Below are positions 9,362-18,410 of a stretch of DNA of 64,000 nucleotides, one piece after another (position 1 is the stretch's first letter; the number at the start of each line of letters is the position of its first letter). Under the pieces are notes generated by a model that saw only the letters and a list, made by a program, of their open reading frames with translations, did no database searches and had not been told where the DNA came from. This DNA comes from Rhizobiaceae bacterium (lineage in GTDB: Bacteria; Pseudomonadota; Alphaproteobacteria; Rhizobiales; Rhizobiaceae), in NCBI GenBank assembly GCA_017640615.1, contig JAEPQK010000004.1, positions 186,001 to 250,000 of the forward strand. The letters are read 5' to 3'. The translations under genes and the position numbers were made by a program.

Positions 9362-10889
9362 GGGCTATTTCCGGCAAATTGGAACCTTGGTGGCGGAAAA
9401 GTGCTGCAAGAACGGAAGCTTCATCGTTTTCGGCGGGGTCAACCTCCCCGACCGTGCGCCCGCGATCGACCAGATAGGCGCGATGCGCCAAGCCAAGCAC
9501 TTCGTCGATCTCACTGGAAATAAGAAGGATGGACGTTCCTGAAGCCGCCAGGTCGCAGATCGCTTCGTGAATGCGCTCGCGCGCGCCGACGTCAACGCCA
9601 CGGCTCGGCTCATCAAGGATGACCAGCTTCGGATTTTCCATCAACCATTTGCCGATCAGAACCTTTTGCTGGTTGCCCCCGGAGTAGTTGGAAACGTCGC
9701 CATCGAGAATGGCCGGCCGCACCTGAAAATAGTCGATGAGCTCGGTTGCGCGCTTTTTTTCGGCTCGTGAATTGACAACGCCGTACCGTGAGAGGTGCCT
9801 GAGATGCGGCAACGACATGTTGGCGCGCACTGGCATCGTCATGACCAGGCCCTCCTTGCGCCTGTCTTCGGGTACCATGACGACGCCGCGCTCGGTCGAT
9901 GCTCTGAGATCTCTGTCGCGGTAAGGCTGCCCTTCCAAAAGCAACTCCCCGCCGGTCGCCGCATCGGCGCCGATAATTGCGCGTGCGATTTCGGTTCGAC
10001 CGCTGCCCACGAGACCGATGAGCCCCACTATCTCACCTTTGGCTATTCGGAGCGAGGCATCGCGCGTGCCGTTTTTGCTTTGAATGCTGCGCGCCTCAAG
10101 AACGATGTTACCGACCTCGGGTGGGGTCTTGGCCGGAAATTGCGTCTCTGTTTTTCCTCCGCCCAGCATGGCGGCGACAAGGTCGGGCTTGCCGATGTCA
10201 CGCGTGTGCATTGTGGCAACGTGCTCGCCGTCCCGCAGGACTGTCACGCGGTCGGTGACAGCAATGATGTCGTCGAGAAAGTGCGATACATAAATGACCG
10301 TTCGCCCCTCCTGGCGGAGTTTACGCATCGCATCGTGAAGCTGATCGACTTCGCCTTTTGAAAGGGACGATGTCGGTTCGTCCATGACGATCACGCGGGC
10401 ATCGCGCGCCAGGGCCCGCAGGATTTCGATCTTCTGTTGATCTGCAATGGGAAGGTCGGCGACGACAGCGTGCGGATCGAGCGAGAACCCGCTCGTTTTC
10501 ATGAGTTTGTCGAGCCGCTGCGCTTCGGTGGAGCGAAGCACGCCCCACCGATGATCTTCGATGCCCATGAACACGTTCTGGGCCACCGTCAATGCGGGAA
10601 CGAGTTGCAGTTCCTGGTGCATGATGGCGACGCCGTGATTAAGCGCAGTATGCGGATCCCAGCCGGTTGCCCGGTGGCCAAATACCTCCAGTTCGCCCTG
10701 CGAGGCGTGGTAGTAGCCGCCAAGCACCTTTCCCAGGGTTGACTTGCCGGCGCCGTTTTCCCCTACCAGGCCGTGAACTTCTCCTGGTAAAATGTCGAGT
10801 GTCACACCGCGAAGCACGGAGACACCGGAGAAAGAAACTCCGATGTCCTTTGCCCGGATGGCCGGAGCGTTTGCGACATTGTTCGACAT
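9354..10889 (-). CDS. ribose-type ABC transporter ATP-binding protein (two ATPase domains)
   Basis: This 511-residue protein has two fused ABC ATPase domains as in RbsA/MglA. The first has Walker A GENGAGKST and Walker B VIVMDEPTSSLS. The second has a degenerate Walker A (GLVGSGRTE), signature YSGGNQQK and Walker B LVILDEPSRGVDVGA. The weak second P-loop is normal for this family. It energises the permease at 8429 and should receive substrate from the binding protein at 14694. HyuB ends 12 bases upstream, placing all five genes in one transcription unit. Confidence 0.93.
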   Translation of the reverse strand: MSNNVANAPAIRAKDIGVSFSGVSVLRGVTLDILPGEVHGLVGENGAGKSTLGKVLGGYYHASQGELEVFGHRATGWDPHTALNHGVAIMHQELQLVPALTVAQNVFMGIEDHRWGVLRSTEAQRLDKLMKTSGFSLDPHAVVADLPIADQQKIEILRALARDARVIVMDEPTSSLSKGEVDQLHDAMRKLRQEGRTVIYVSHFLDDIIAVTDRVTVLRDGEHVATMHTRDIGKPDLVAAMLGGGKTETQFPAKTPPEVGNIVLEARSIQSKNGTRDASLRIAKGEIVGLIGLVGSGRTEIARAIIGADAATGGELLLEGQPYRDRDLRASTERGVVMVPEDRRKEGLVMTMPVRANMSLPHLRHLSRYGVVNSRAEKKRATELIDYFQVRPAILDGDVSNYSGGNQQKVLIGKWLMENPKLVILDEPSRGVDVGARERIHEAICDLAASGTSILLISSEIDEVLGLAHRAYLVDRGRTVGEVDPAENDEASVLAALFRHQGSNLPEIAHE

Positions 10890-10901
10890 GGCAATGCGTT
10901 T

Positions 10902-12608
10902 TCAGGCCCGCGGCGTCGAGGCTGCCTCGTCGACAACCATATCAGTGCCAATCGCTACGCCATAGTCGGCAAGCGCGGCTTCGCGGCTAAGGTAGCCGTA
11001 GCGCACGTCCTTCAACACCTCCGGAAATGGGCGCGCGAGCGAGTCGCCGTTGCCGCCGCCGCCGCCGGTCTTGGTTTCAACGACAGTGTTTGCCTGGAAC
11101 GGACGCGCGCGCATCTTTAGCAGGCGCTCCGTCGAACCGTCGGGAAGACTGATGGTTATCTCCGGTCCCATCCCGTTACCTCCGCCGTTCAGGCCCCAGG
11201 CCGGTGTCTTGGAGCGCTCGAACCAGAGCGCGCCATAACAATCCTCGAGGGTCTTGTAGCGCCGCACAACGCCACAGCCGCCACGATAGCGACCCGGACC
11301 GCCGGAATCTGGCCGGATGGAGAACTCCTCAAGCCGGATCGGGAACTTGGTCTCCATCACCTCGGCGGGGATGTTTCGGAAGCCCCCATTTACGAGGTTG
11401 ATCAGCGCGCTTTCCCCATCGCCGTCTGCACGGCCGCCCCAGCCGCCGGCAGTTGGTTCGATAGAGATCCACTGACCGCGCTTTGGATCAACGGAGAAGA
11501 ATCCCGCGACCATCGAGTCTCCGTAATGAGCTGCGGTCGAGCGCTCCGGCATCGCTTCGGACAGACAGGAAATGAACAGATCGGCGAGCAGGCCCAACCC
11601 TGTGAAGTACCATTCACAGGCGGCCGGCTCCTGGGCGTTGAACATGCATTCGTCCGGCATCACCACGCTCATGGTCTCGAATGAGCCACCGGTAATTGCG
11701 CGTTCCGGGCTGATCATTGTCTTGTAAGCGAGCCGCAGCAGCGATTCCGTCTGGCTTGCGCCACAATTTACCGAGCCCGCCACGGGACCGGACGTACCGG
11801 TCAGGTCGACGATCAACTCTTCGCCCCGGACGGTCAGCGTCAGTGCCACTTTGACCGGCTCGTCGCCGACGCCGTCATTATCGAGGAAACCTTCTCTGGA
11901 CCATGTGCCGTCACTGATTGCCGCAATCGCCTCGCGATCCAGGCGCCGCGCCTGCTCGAAGACGTTCTGGCAGGCAGCGCGGTAAGTGTCCGCGCCAATT
12001 CGCTCCAGCAACTGTCCAAGGCGCCGTTCCCCGGTGCGGATGGCCGCGATCTGAGCTCCGAGGTCGCCGATTGTCGCATCAGGCAGCCGGGTGTTGAGGC
12101 GCAGATGATCATACCATTCACGGACCTGCTTGCCGCCTTTGACGATCCGTGTAGGACCAAGGCGCAGACCTTCCTGGTAAATGTTCGTCGAACCCATGGT
12201 GGAGCCGGGGTCGATGGCGCCGATATCGTTCCAATGCGCACGGGCCGCGCCGAAACCAACGATTTCCCCGTCATAGAAAATCGGACCAACGGCAGTTACG
12301 TCGTGCAGGTGCGTTCCCTGCATATAGCTGTCGTTCATGATGAAAATATCGCCTTCGCCGATATCGTCACCATAGTAGTCCTTGATAAACCGGACGCAGA
12401 CATCGATTGCGCCTACAAAAAGCGGAACGCCGGTCGATTGGCCAAGCATGTTGCCGTGCTCATCCATTAGAGCGACGGCACTGTCTTTGCCCTCATAAAT
12501 GATCGCCGAGTGTGCCGAGCGCCACAGCGAGGCGTTCATGTCTTCTGCACATGAGATGACGAAATTACGGACCACTTCAGTGGTGATGGGATCGGCTTGC
12601 ATTGTCAT
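10902..12608 (-). CDS. hyuB: HyuB: hydantoinase B / 5-oxoprolinase family subunit
   Basis: This 568-residue protein begins DPITTEVVRNFVISCAEDM, the standard HyuB opening. It carries YEGKDSAVALMDEHGNMLGQ, FIMNDSYMQGTHLHDVTAV and the C-terminal SGGPGRYRGGCGVVRRYKT and KTGGGGGNGD motifs. With HyuA it forms an ATP-dependent ring-opening enzyme of the N-methylhydantoinase/5-oxoprolinase/acetone carboxylase superfamily. It overlaps the hyuA stop by 4 bases (ATGA, 12605-12608), indicating translational coupling. Its place inside an ABC transporter operon suggests that the imported compound is a cyclic amide, hydantoin or similar; that is inference. Confidence 0.92.
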   Translation of the reverse strand: MTMQADPITTEVVRNFVISCAEDMNASLWRSAHSAIIYEGKDSAVALMDEHGNMLGQSTGVPLFVGAIDVCVRFIKDYYGDDIGEGDIFIMNDSYMQGTHLHDVTAVGPIFYDGEIVGFGAARAHWNDIGAIDPGSTMGSTNIYQEGLRLGPTRIVKGGKQVREWYDHLRLNTRLPDATIGDLGAQIAAIRTGERRLGQLLERIGADTYRAACQNVFEQARRLDREAIAAISDGTWSREGFLDNDGVGDEPVKVALTLTVRGEELIVDLTGTSGPVAGSVNCGASQTESLLRLAYKTMISPERAITGGSFETMSVVMPDECMFNAQEPAACEWYFTGLGLLADLFISCLSEAMPERSTAAHYGDSMVAGFFSVDPKRGQWISIEPTAGGWGGRADGDGESALINLVNGGFRNIPAEVMETKFPIRLEEFSIRPDSGGPGRYRGGCGVVRRYKTLEDCYGALWFERSKTPAWGLNGGGNGMGPEITISLPDGSTERLLKMRARPFQANTVVETKTGGGGGNGDSLARPFPEVLKDVRYGYLSREAALADYGVAIGTDMVVDEAASTPRA

Positions 12609-14632
12609 TTCCCCTGCATTCTGGTGAGGGACAGATGTCCGCCCGTGATCATCTCGACGGTCCAGTCCGGGGGCACGAGCGTTGTCGTCGTGCCTTCCTC
12701 GATGATTGCCGGGCCTTTTACCTTGTCGCCGGGTTTGATGGCGTTCCGGTCGATAATGGCTGTCTTGAGCGGATCGCCGCCGAAAAAGACGTCACGCTCG
12801 CGCGCCGGTTTCGGTGCTTCGGCAACTGGTGGCGCGTTATCCGGTCTGGGCAGGCGCCCTAGCGCTGCGACCCGGATATTGGCCATTTCAACCCTGCCTT
12901 CCGGACTTGAATGCCCGTACTGGCGCTCATAGGCCAAATCGAACGAGTGCCGCACGGCGTTCATGTCGATAGGTCCTTCGGGGACCGGAATGGTCAGCAC
13001 GTACTCCTGTCCATAGTAGCGAAAATCGATTGCGCGCTCGAAGCCGATTGCGTCCTGCGCGATGCCCTCGCTGCGCAGATAGTCGCGTCCGCGCTGCTGG
13101 AGCCCTTCGAATGCCTGATCGAGCGTCTCGGGCTCAAGCAAATCCCAGAAACCGTAGAGCGTTTCCTTGAAATCGTGGCGGACGTCAGTCTGGAGCATGC
13201 CCCAGGCCGAGAATGCGCCCGGATGAACGGGAATGATCACTTCGCCTATCTGCAACTCCTCGGCGAGCGCAGCCGCTTGCGCCGGACCGGCGCCGCCAAA
13301 GGCGACGAGAGAGAAATCCCGCGGGTCGATACCGCGCCGGATGGTGATGGTGCGGATGGCGTCCGCCATTTTGGCATTGACAATGTCGACCACGCCCTGG
13401 GCCATCGCTTCGGCCGTCATCTCAAATCGCTGACCCATCTTACCGAGCGCCTCAGCTGCGGCCCCGCGATCCAGCGTCATTTCTCCGCCGGAGAAGTTGG
13501 CGCCATCAAGTCGGCCCAGCACCAGATTAGCGTCCGAGACGGTCGGCTCCGTGCCACCGAGGCCGTAGCAAACCGGGCCCGGGTTTGAGCTGGCAGATTG
13601 TGGCCCGACGCGCATTGCGCCCGCTTCCTCCCAGGCGATCGATCCGCCTCCTGCTCCGATAACGTGAATGTCTACGACCGACATCTGGACAGGCAGGCCT
13701 TCGAGTTTGGTTTCATTTGAGCCGGAAGGACGACCGTCAATGATCAAACTGGCGTCGAATGACGTGCCGCCCATGTCGACGCAGATGAGATTTGGCCGCC
13801 CCGTTGTTGCCGAAAGCGCCTTTCCGCCAATGGCCCCGCCCACAGGGCCGGAAAGCAGAGTTTGGAGAGGGGCCTGGCTGGCGGAGCCTGCGCTCATCAC
13901 GCCGCCATTCGATTCCATGACATGAATGCCCTGGTCCTCGGGGAGACGATGGTTGAGCTCGCCAACCAGCGTTTCCAGATAGCGCCGGACGACCGGAGCC
14001 AGATAGGCATCCATCACTGTGGTGGACGTGCGTTCGAATTCGCGCCACTCCGGAGAGACCTGATGGGAAAGCGCTATTGAGACCCCGGGCAGGCGCTCGG
14101 AAAGATATTCAGCTGCCTGCAGTTCATGGGCCGGATTCTTGAACGCAAACAGGAAGCAGATCGCGATTGCTTCATAGCCACCGTCTTTGACAGCCGTTGC
14201 GAAGGCATCGAGATCGGTAAGCGAGAGCGGCTCGACTACTGTGCCGTCTGCGGCGATGCGCTCGCATGCCGTGTAGGTATGTTCAAGCGTGGCGAGCGGC
14301 TCAGGCTTGTTCCAGCGGATGGAAAAAATCTCGCCTCGGTCGTTGCCCTGGATTGTGTAGATGTCGCGAAAGTTCTTCGTCGTGAGCAGGGCGATCTTTG
14401 CGCCGCGCCGTGTCAGGAGGGCGTTGAGGCCGACCGTCGTACCGTGCACGAAGAAATCGATCCCGGCATCAGGCTCGATTGCTGCCTCGATACCCTTGAG
14501 AACGGCCAGCGCCGGATTCTCAGGCGTCGAGAGCACTTTGAATGCTCCGCACGAGCCGGTCTTGGCATCCTGATAGACAATATCTGTGAATGTCCCGCCA
14601 ATGTCAGCGGAGACCCGGTAGTTCTTAGCCAC
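12605..14632 (-). CDS. hyuA: HyuA: hydantoinase A / 5-oxoprolinase family ATPase subunit
   Basis: GTG 14632 is chosen because it gives the normal start AKNYRVSADIGGTFTDIVY and has AGGG at good spacing. An in-frame upstream extension to 14746 runs through a hairpin and is unlikely. The 675-residue protein has the N-terminal phosphate-binding ADIGGTFTD (9-17), the VHGTTVGLNALLTRRG motif, LSHQVSPEWREFERTSTT and the C-terminal actin-like LICVDMGGTSFD and VAFGGAGPAQA. It supplies the ATP-binding half of the HyuAB enzyme. Located between the solute-binding protein and hyuB. Substrate could be a hydantoin, oxoproline or other lactam. Confidence 0.92.
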   Translation of the reverse strand: MAKNYRVSADIGGTFTDIVYQDAKTGSCGAFKVLSTPENPALAVLKGIEAAIEPDAGIDFFVHGTTVGLNALLTRRGAKIALLTTKNFRDIYTIQGNDRGEIFSIRWNKPEPLATLEHTYTACERIAADGTVVEPLSLTDLDAFATAVKDGGYEAIAICFLFAFKNPAHELQAAEYLSERLPGVSIALSHQVSPEWREFERTSTTVMDAYLAPVVRRYLETLVGELNHRLPEDQGIHVMESNGGVMSAGSASQAPLQTLLSGPVGGAIGGKALSATTGRPNLICVDMGGTSFDASLIIDGRPSGSNETKLEGLPVQMSVVDIHVIGAGGGSIAWEEAGAMRVGPQSASSNPGPVCYGLGGTEPTVSDANLVLGRLDGANFSGGEMTLDRGAAAEALGKMGQRFEMTAEAMAQGVVDIVNAKMADAIRTITIRRGIDPRDFSLVAFGGAGPAQAAALAEELQIGEVIIPVHPGAFSAWGMLQTDVRHDFKETLYGFWDLLEPETLDQAFEGLQQRGRDYLRSEGIAQDAIGFERAIDFRYYGQEYVLTIPVPEGPIDMNAVRHSFDLAYERQYGHSSPEGRVEMANIRVAALGRLPRPDNAPPVAEAPKPARERDVFFGGDPLKTAIIDRNAIKPGDKVKGPAIIEEGTTTTLVPPDWTVEMITGGHLSLTRMQGK

Positions 14633-14661
14633 GGTGTTCACCCTAGAAGATCTGGAGGCAG

Positions 14662-14683
14662 GCCGGGGCGTTTTCGCCCCGGC
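14662..14683 (-). terminator. intercistronic hairpin after the binding-protein gene
   Basis: GCCGGGGCG (14662-14670), a TTTT loop and CGCCCCGGC (14675-14683) form a perfect 9-bp GC-rich stem between the binding-protein stop and the hyuA start. There is no T run on the minus-strand downstream side, so it may act as a partial terminator or an RNA-stability element. Such an element would keep the binding protein more abundant than the downstream enzyme and transporter. Confidence 0.6.
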
Positions 14684-14693
14684 GTCCGAAAGT

Positions 14694-15686
14694 TTACTGA
14701 GCCCACTCGCCCTTGAAGTCGGGATTTGCGTCCAGCACAGCTGCATCGATCATCGCGTCAAGCGGACCGGCGGTGTCCATATTGATGACCTGCTTCACAG
14801 GCTTGCCTTCGATGGCATTGATAACCTGTTCGGCCGCGAGCGCGCCCATGGTCTTGGGAAAGTATGCCAGGGTCGCGTCCCAGCGTCCCTCGCGGATGGC
14901 GTCAATGGCAATCGATGCCGCGCCGCCACCGGACAGGTAGAGGTCGGACACGGTATAGCCGGCGGCCTCTAGCGCAATTTCTGCGCCGACGAGATGCTGA
15001 TCCGCATTGGACAGAACAACGTGAACATCGCTGGCCGACTGAAGAATGTCGGTCATCGCCGTCAGAGATTTGTCCGGATCGTACCAGCCTTCGCCGACAG
15101 CCAGCACTTTGATGTTCTCGTGCTCGCCAAGTACCTTCTCGAAGGTCTCAAGGCGCAGATTGTCGAACGGGAAGATCTTTGCGCCAATCAAGATGATGAC
15201 ATTGCAAGGATCGCGCCCTTCGCATTCTGAAACCACGGCATTTGCCTGAACCGTTGCCCCGTCAACCGGCGGCGAGGCGACAGTAGCCGTGATGCCTTCT
15301 ACCTGCGGTTCAAGCGTTGTCAGGTCCGGACCGACAGGGAAGAGGACCGTTGCGATCGGCGTGTCCGCAGCGATCACCTGCTCGAATGCACCGGCGATAC
15401 CGACCGTGTCATTCGGGGCAACGATAAAGCCGGCATAGTTGCCGCCGGCCAGCGCATCCTCGATCTGGCTATATTGATGCGCGGGATCGAACTTGCCGTC
15501 GAAGATGGCCGCTTCGTATCCGAGCTCTTTCGCCCTTTCCTCCACGCCGGCATAGGTCGCCTGATTAAAGCCGTTCTGCGAAGAGGCGGCGAAATAGGCA
15601 ATCTTCTTCGACTGAGCGTCTGCAACAGGTACGAGCGCCATCGCGAGCCCGGCCCCCAGCGCCAGTGATTTTATAGTCCTTAACAT
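14694..15686 (-). CDS. ribose-type ABC transporter substrate-binding protein
   Basis: The start at 15686 has GGGAGG seven bases upstream and gives the signal peptide LRTIKSLALGAGLAMALVPV ending ADA-Q. The 330-residue product is a type-1 periplasmic binding protein (RbsB/LacI-like fold): KIAYFAASSQNGFNQATYAG, YAGFIVAPNDTVGIAGAFEQ and VVLSNADQHLVGAEIALEAAG are visible. It captures the substrate for the ABC transporter encoded at the far end of the operon. It is divergent from the GntR gene at 15767, with only 80 bases between them, so that regulator probably controls it. Confidence 0.9.
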   Translation of the reverse strand: MLRTIKSLALGAGLAMALVPVADAQSKKIAYFAASSQNGFNQATYAGVEERAKELGYEAAIFDGKFDPAHQYSQIEDALAGGNYAGFIVAPNDTVGIAGAFEQVIAADTPIATVLFPVGPDLTTLEPQVEGITATVASPPVDGATVQANAVVSECEGRDPCNVIILIGAKIFPFDNLRLETFEKVLGEHENIKVLAVGEGWYDPDKSLTAMTDILQSASDVHVVLSNADQHLVGAEIALEAAGYTVSDLYLSGGGAASIAIDAIREGRWDATLAYFPKTMGALAAEQVINAIEGKPVKQVINMDTAGPLDAMIDAAVLDANPDFKGEWAQ

Positions 15687-15722
15687 CTGAAACCTCCCAA
15701 TCTCTTGTCTTGTGCCGCAACC

Positions 15723-15750
15723 CATTATACAATTATGCAAACATTATACA
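15723..15750. promoter_or_regulatory. repeated CATTATACA element in a divergent promoter
   Basis: CATTATACA occurs at 15723-15731 and again at 15742-15750, a direct repeat with 19 bases start to start, in the 80-base gap between the binding-protein gene and the GntR regulator gene. The centre (TACAATTATG) is AT-rich compared with the surroundings. Likely the operator/promoter region for both directions; protein binding is inferred. Confidence 0.5.
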
Positions 15751-15766
15751 AGAGGGTGGATTGAGG

Positions 15767-16498
15767 ATGGCTCCTGAAGAGAAAAACGCGAAACCTAACG
15801 CACGCCGTGGGGCGCTTCAGGTTTATGACGCGTTGCGCGAGGACATCTTGTGGGTACGGATAAAGCCCGGATCGGCGCTCGATGAAGTCGGACTTGCGGA
15901 GCGCTTTAAGGTGTCACGCACGCCTATTCGCGAAGCGCTGCTGCTGCTCTCAGGGGAGAGCATCGTTCAGTTCCTGCCGAACCGGACGACCATCGTCGCG
16001 CCGCTGCTGCTCAATAATCTTGGCGACTATCTGGATACGTTTCTCATCTTGTCGCGGGGTGCGGCGCGTTCGGCAGCTCTGTGCGGGCTGGCCGATCCCG
16101 AAAAGCTGTCCGGCTATCTGGATCGTTATCGGGCTGCGATTGCCGACGGGCGCTTCGAAGATGCACTGCGCGCAGACAATAGCTTTAGGCGCTATCTGGC
16201 CGGCCTATCGGGCAACATCTTTCAGATACGCTATTTCGATCAGGTGCTCGACGCAGGCGTGCGAACGAAGGTGCTTTATTACTTTCCGGGTGCAACAAAG
16301 GCCGAACTGGAAGCGTCGGCCGATATGCTCGGCCAGCTCGCTATGGCTGTGGCCAGTGGAGATGCTGACGCAAGCGACCGTTATGTGACCGAGGCAATCC
16401 ATGCGGAGTTCGAGATCGTCACCCGCGTCGTAAAGCCCCGCTTTGCCGACACCCTTGATATGAGCAATCACCCAGTCAATCCGGGTGCATTGAAATGA
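15767..16498 (+). CDS. GntR family transcriptional regulator
   Basis: From ATG 15767 the protein is 243 residues. The N-terminal winged helix-turn-helix reads REDILWVRIKPGSALDEVGLAERFKVSRTPIREAL in family order, with VSRTPIREAL as the recognition helix. The rest is an all-helical FCD-like ligand-binding domain. It is divergent from the hydantoinase/ABC operon and overlaps the M24 peptidase gene by 4 bases (16495-16498). It probably represses or activates the divergent operon in response to its substrate. It is clearly different from the two paralogous GntR proteins at 47638 and 57458. Confidence 0.88.
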   Translation: MAPEEKNAKPNARRGALQVYDALREDILWVRIKPGSALDEVGLAERFKVSRTPIREALLLLSGESIVQFLPNRTTIVAPLLLNNLGDYLDTFLILSRGAARSAALCGLADPEKLSGYLDRYRAAIADGRFEDALRADNSFRRYLAGLSGNIFQIRYFDQVLDAGVRTKVLYYFPGATKAELEASADMLGQLAMAVASGDADASDRYVTEAIHAEFEIVTRVVKPRFADTLDMSNHPVNPGALK

Positions 16499-17601
16499 CC
16501 GAACTTCTGACTAGCCGCCGCGCCAAACTGGCGACCCTCCTCAAGCAGGCCGATCTCGATGGAGTCGCATTCGTTCCGGGTCCGAACTTTTTGTACCTGT
16601 CGGGGCTTAACTTTCACCTCATGGAGCGGCCGACGCTGCTCATTGCTTTCGGTTCTGGTGAAGTCGCGGGTATCGTGCCCGAACTTGAGCGCGAGAAGTG
16701 GCGGGAAGTGTTCCCGGATGCGCAGGTCTGGTTCTGGCAGGACAGTGAAGGATTTGATCGCGCATTCGCGCAAGCGGCTGACGCGCTTAACATCCCGCGT
16801 CTGGGTATCGAATGCGGGCGAATGCGCGCCTTCGAAGCTGACGCACTACGCCGCCATTTTGGTCAGCACAGTGTCTTCGACGCTGAAGTCCTCCTGAGAG
16901 AACTGCGACTGGCAAAAACACCTGAAGAAACAGAGGCCATCGAAGCGGCCATCCGCGTGAGCGAGGTTGCTCTTGGTGAGACACTCGCCGAGGTCAAGAC
17001 CGGGATGAGCGAACGTACGATCCTCGCCATCCTGAAAATGCGGCTGCTTGCCAACGGCGCAGATGGATTTGCGTTCGAACCGATCGTTCTTGCCGGGGGC
17101 AATTCCTCGAATCCTCATGGCGTCGCAGGAGAGCGCGCGCTTCAAGCCGGCGAACCGCTCCTTATTGATTTTGGTGCACAGCTCGAAAGCTACAATGCCG
17201 ACATCACTCGCACATTCTTTTGCGAATATGCGAGCGATCAGCATGCGCAAATCTATGAGACGGTGCTTGCGGCAAATGAAAAAGGCCGCGCGTGCGCGCG
17301 AGCTGGGCTCACGGCCCATGAACTCGATGAAACTGTGACTGCGAGGCTGCGGAGCTCGCCCTTCGCGGACATGGTGGTTCACAAGACCGGCCATGGATTG
17401 GGGCTGGATGTTCACGAAGCGCCTCAACTTATGGCCGGCAACCATGCCGAGCTCGTTCCCGGAACGGTAGTGACCATCGAGCCGGGTCTCTACCGGCCTG
17501 GTGAGATTGGGGTGCGCATCGAAGACGATGTGGTGATCGAACCAGGGGGATGCCGATCGCTGACATCTTTCCCGCGCGACCTCACACTTATCGGGGGCTG
17601 A
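16495..17601 (+). CDS. M24 family metallopeptidase (Xaa-Pro aminopeptidase/creatinase-like)
   Basis: This 368-residue protein has a creatinase-like N-terminal domain (VPGPNFLYLSGLNFH) and a C-terminal pita-bread domain. All five metal ligands are visible: D225 (LLIDFGAQ), D236 (NADITRTF), H300 (TGHGLGLDVHE), E329 (TIEPGLY) and E343 (RIEDDV). It should be an active cytosolic di-metal hydrolase that cleaves Xaa-Pro peptides or a small C-N substrate. ATGA overlap with the GntR gene implies coupling. Beside a HyuAB operon it might act on the ring-opened product, but this is inference. Confidence 0.9.
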   Translation: MTELLTSRRAKLATLLKQADLDGVAFVPGPNFLYLSGLNFHLMERPTLLIAFGSGEVAGIVPELEREKWREVFPDAQVWFWQDSEGFDRAFAQAADALNIPRLGIECGRMRAFEADALRRHFGQHSVFDAEVLLRELRLAKTPEETEAIEAAIRVSEVALGETLAEVKTGMSERTILAILKMRLLANGADGFAFEPIVLAGGNSSNPHGVAGERALQAGEPLLIDFGAQLESYNADITRTFFCEYASDQHAQIYETVLAANEKGRACARAGLTAHELDETVTARLRSSPFADMVVHKTGHGLGLDVHEAPQLMAGNHAELVPGTVVTIEPGLYRPGEIGVRIEDDVVIEPGGCRSLTSFPRDLTLIGG

Positions 17602-17602
17602 G

Positions 17603-18088
17603 ATGATTTGTTCCAGCGACTACGTAGGTATTGCCGAGACTGGTCCGACCGATCGCCTGTTCGCGTCTCTCGAAGACATGTTTCAGCGTGAGATCGGAGC
17701 GATCATCTTCACCTGCTCCACCTTTAATCTGGCGACGCGTCAGGCCAAACGGATCCATACCAATCAGCCCGACGCTTATCCGCTTTCCGGCTTGAAGGAC
17801 GTGGAGACCAGCCGGTGGACCGAGACCGTCCTGGATCGCGGTGAGACATTTGTCGCAAATACGATCGACGAGATAGCGCAGGTATTCCCCGACCATGGGC
17901 TGATCGCCGAACTCGGCTGCGGCTCCGTCATCAACATCCCGGTATTGCTCGGGGGAAAAACGCTCGGAACCGTCAATCTTTTGCATGAAGACGGCTACTT
18001 TTCGGCAGACCGCGTCGAGCGGGCCCGAGATCACAGGTCAGCGGCCATCATCGCGTTCGCCGCTTTGAACATGAGCACCAGCGCCTAG
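17603..18088 (+). CDS. GAF domain protein
   Basis: This 161-residue protein is a single GAF domain: RLFASLEDMFQREIGAIIFT at the start, and GCGSVINIPVLLGGKTLGTV followed by NLLHEDGYFS at the end. GAF domains bind small molecules or act in signalling. There is no attached output domain, so it may be a sensor or ligand-binding accessory. It begins one base after the M24 peptidase stop codon and should be the third gene of that operon. Function not assignable beyond the domain. Confidence 0.8.
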   Translation: MICSSDYVGIAETGPTDRLFASLEDMFQREIGAIIFTCSTFNLATRQAKRIHTNQPDAYPLSGLKDVETSRWTETVLDRGETFVANTIDEIAQVFPDHGLIAELGCGSVINIPVLLGGKTLGTVNLLHEDGYFSADRVERARDHRSAAIIAFAALNMSTSA

Positions 18089-18410
18089 CCTCTGAAGTCG
18101 CTCTCGCTGAGTCTCCTGTGCCTTGGTTTCTTGGAAAGCCCAGCGGCTCCGGCGCATCCGGCGACCCTTCTACCAACCAGGCGAATGAGACCTAAGGTAG
18201 CGGGTCATGGCGCTTGCCGCGGTTCTGCTGCGTGTCCGTGTTGCTGCCCAGCCATAAGCGTTCACATGAGGTGCCGTGGCTAGCCATGTGCGCTGTAAGC
18301 TGCGACAATTCCTACGATCACGTTGCGGCTGCGCGCGGTTAACCCACCGGAGAGCGCGGCTTCGACGAGCGGAGAGGCATTGATATCAGGCTTCAACGGA
18401 AAAGGACGAA
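18089..18410. other. intergenic region upstream of the decarboxylase cluster
   Basis: About 320 bases without a supported gene. It should hold the promoter of the nitrilase/decarboxylase/ATP-grasp operon. AAAGGA lies just before the ATG at 18411. I see no clear palindrome or RNA gene. Confidence 0.5.

Noticed and set aside
14633-14746. N-terminal extension of the first HyuA protein
   Set aside because: It crosses a hairpin and the end of the binding-protein gene, and the family N terminus begins at 14632.
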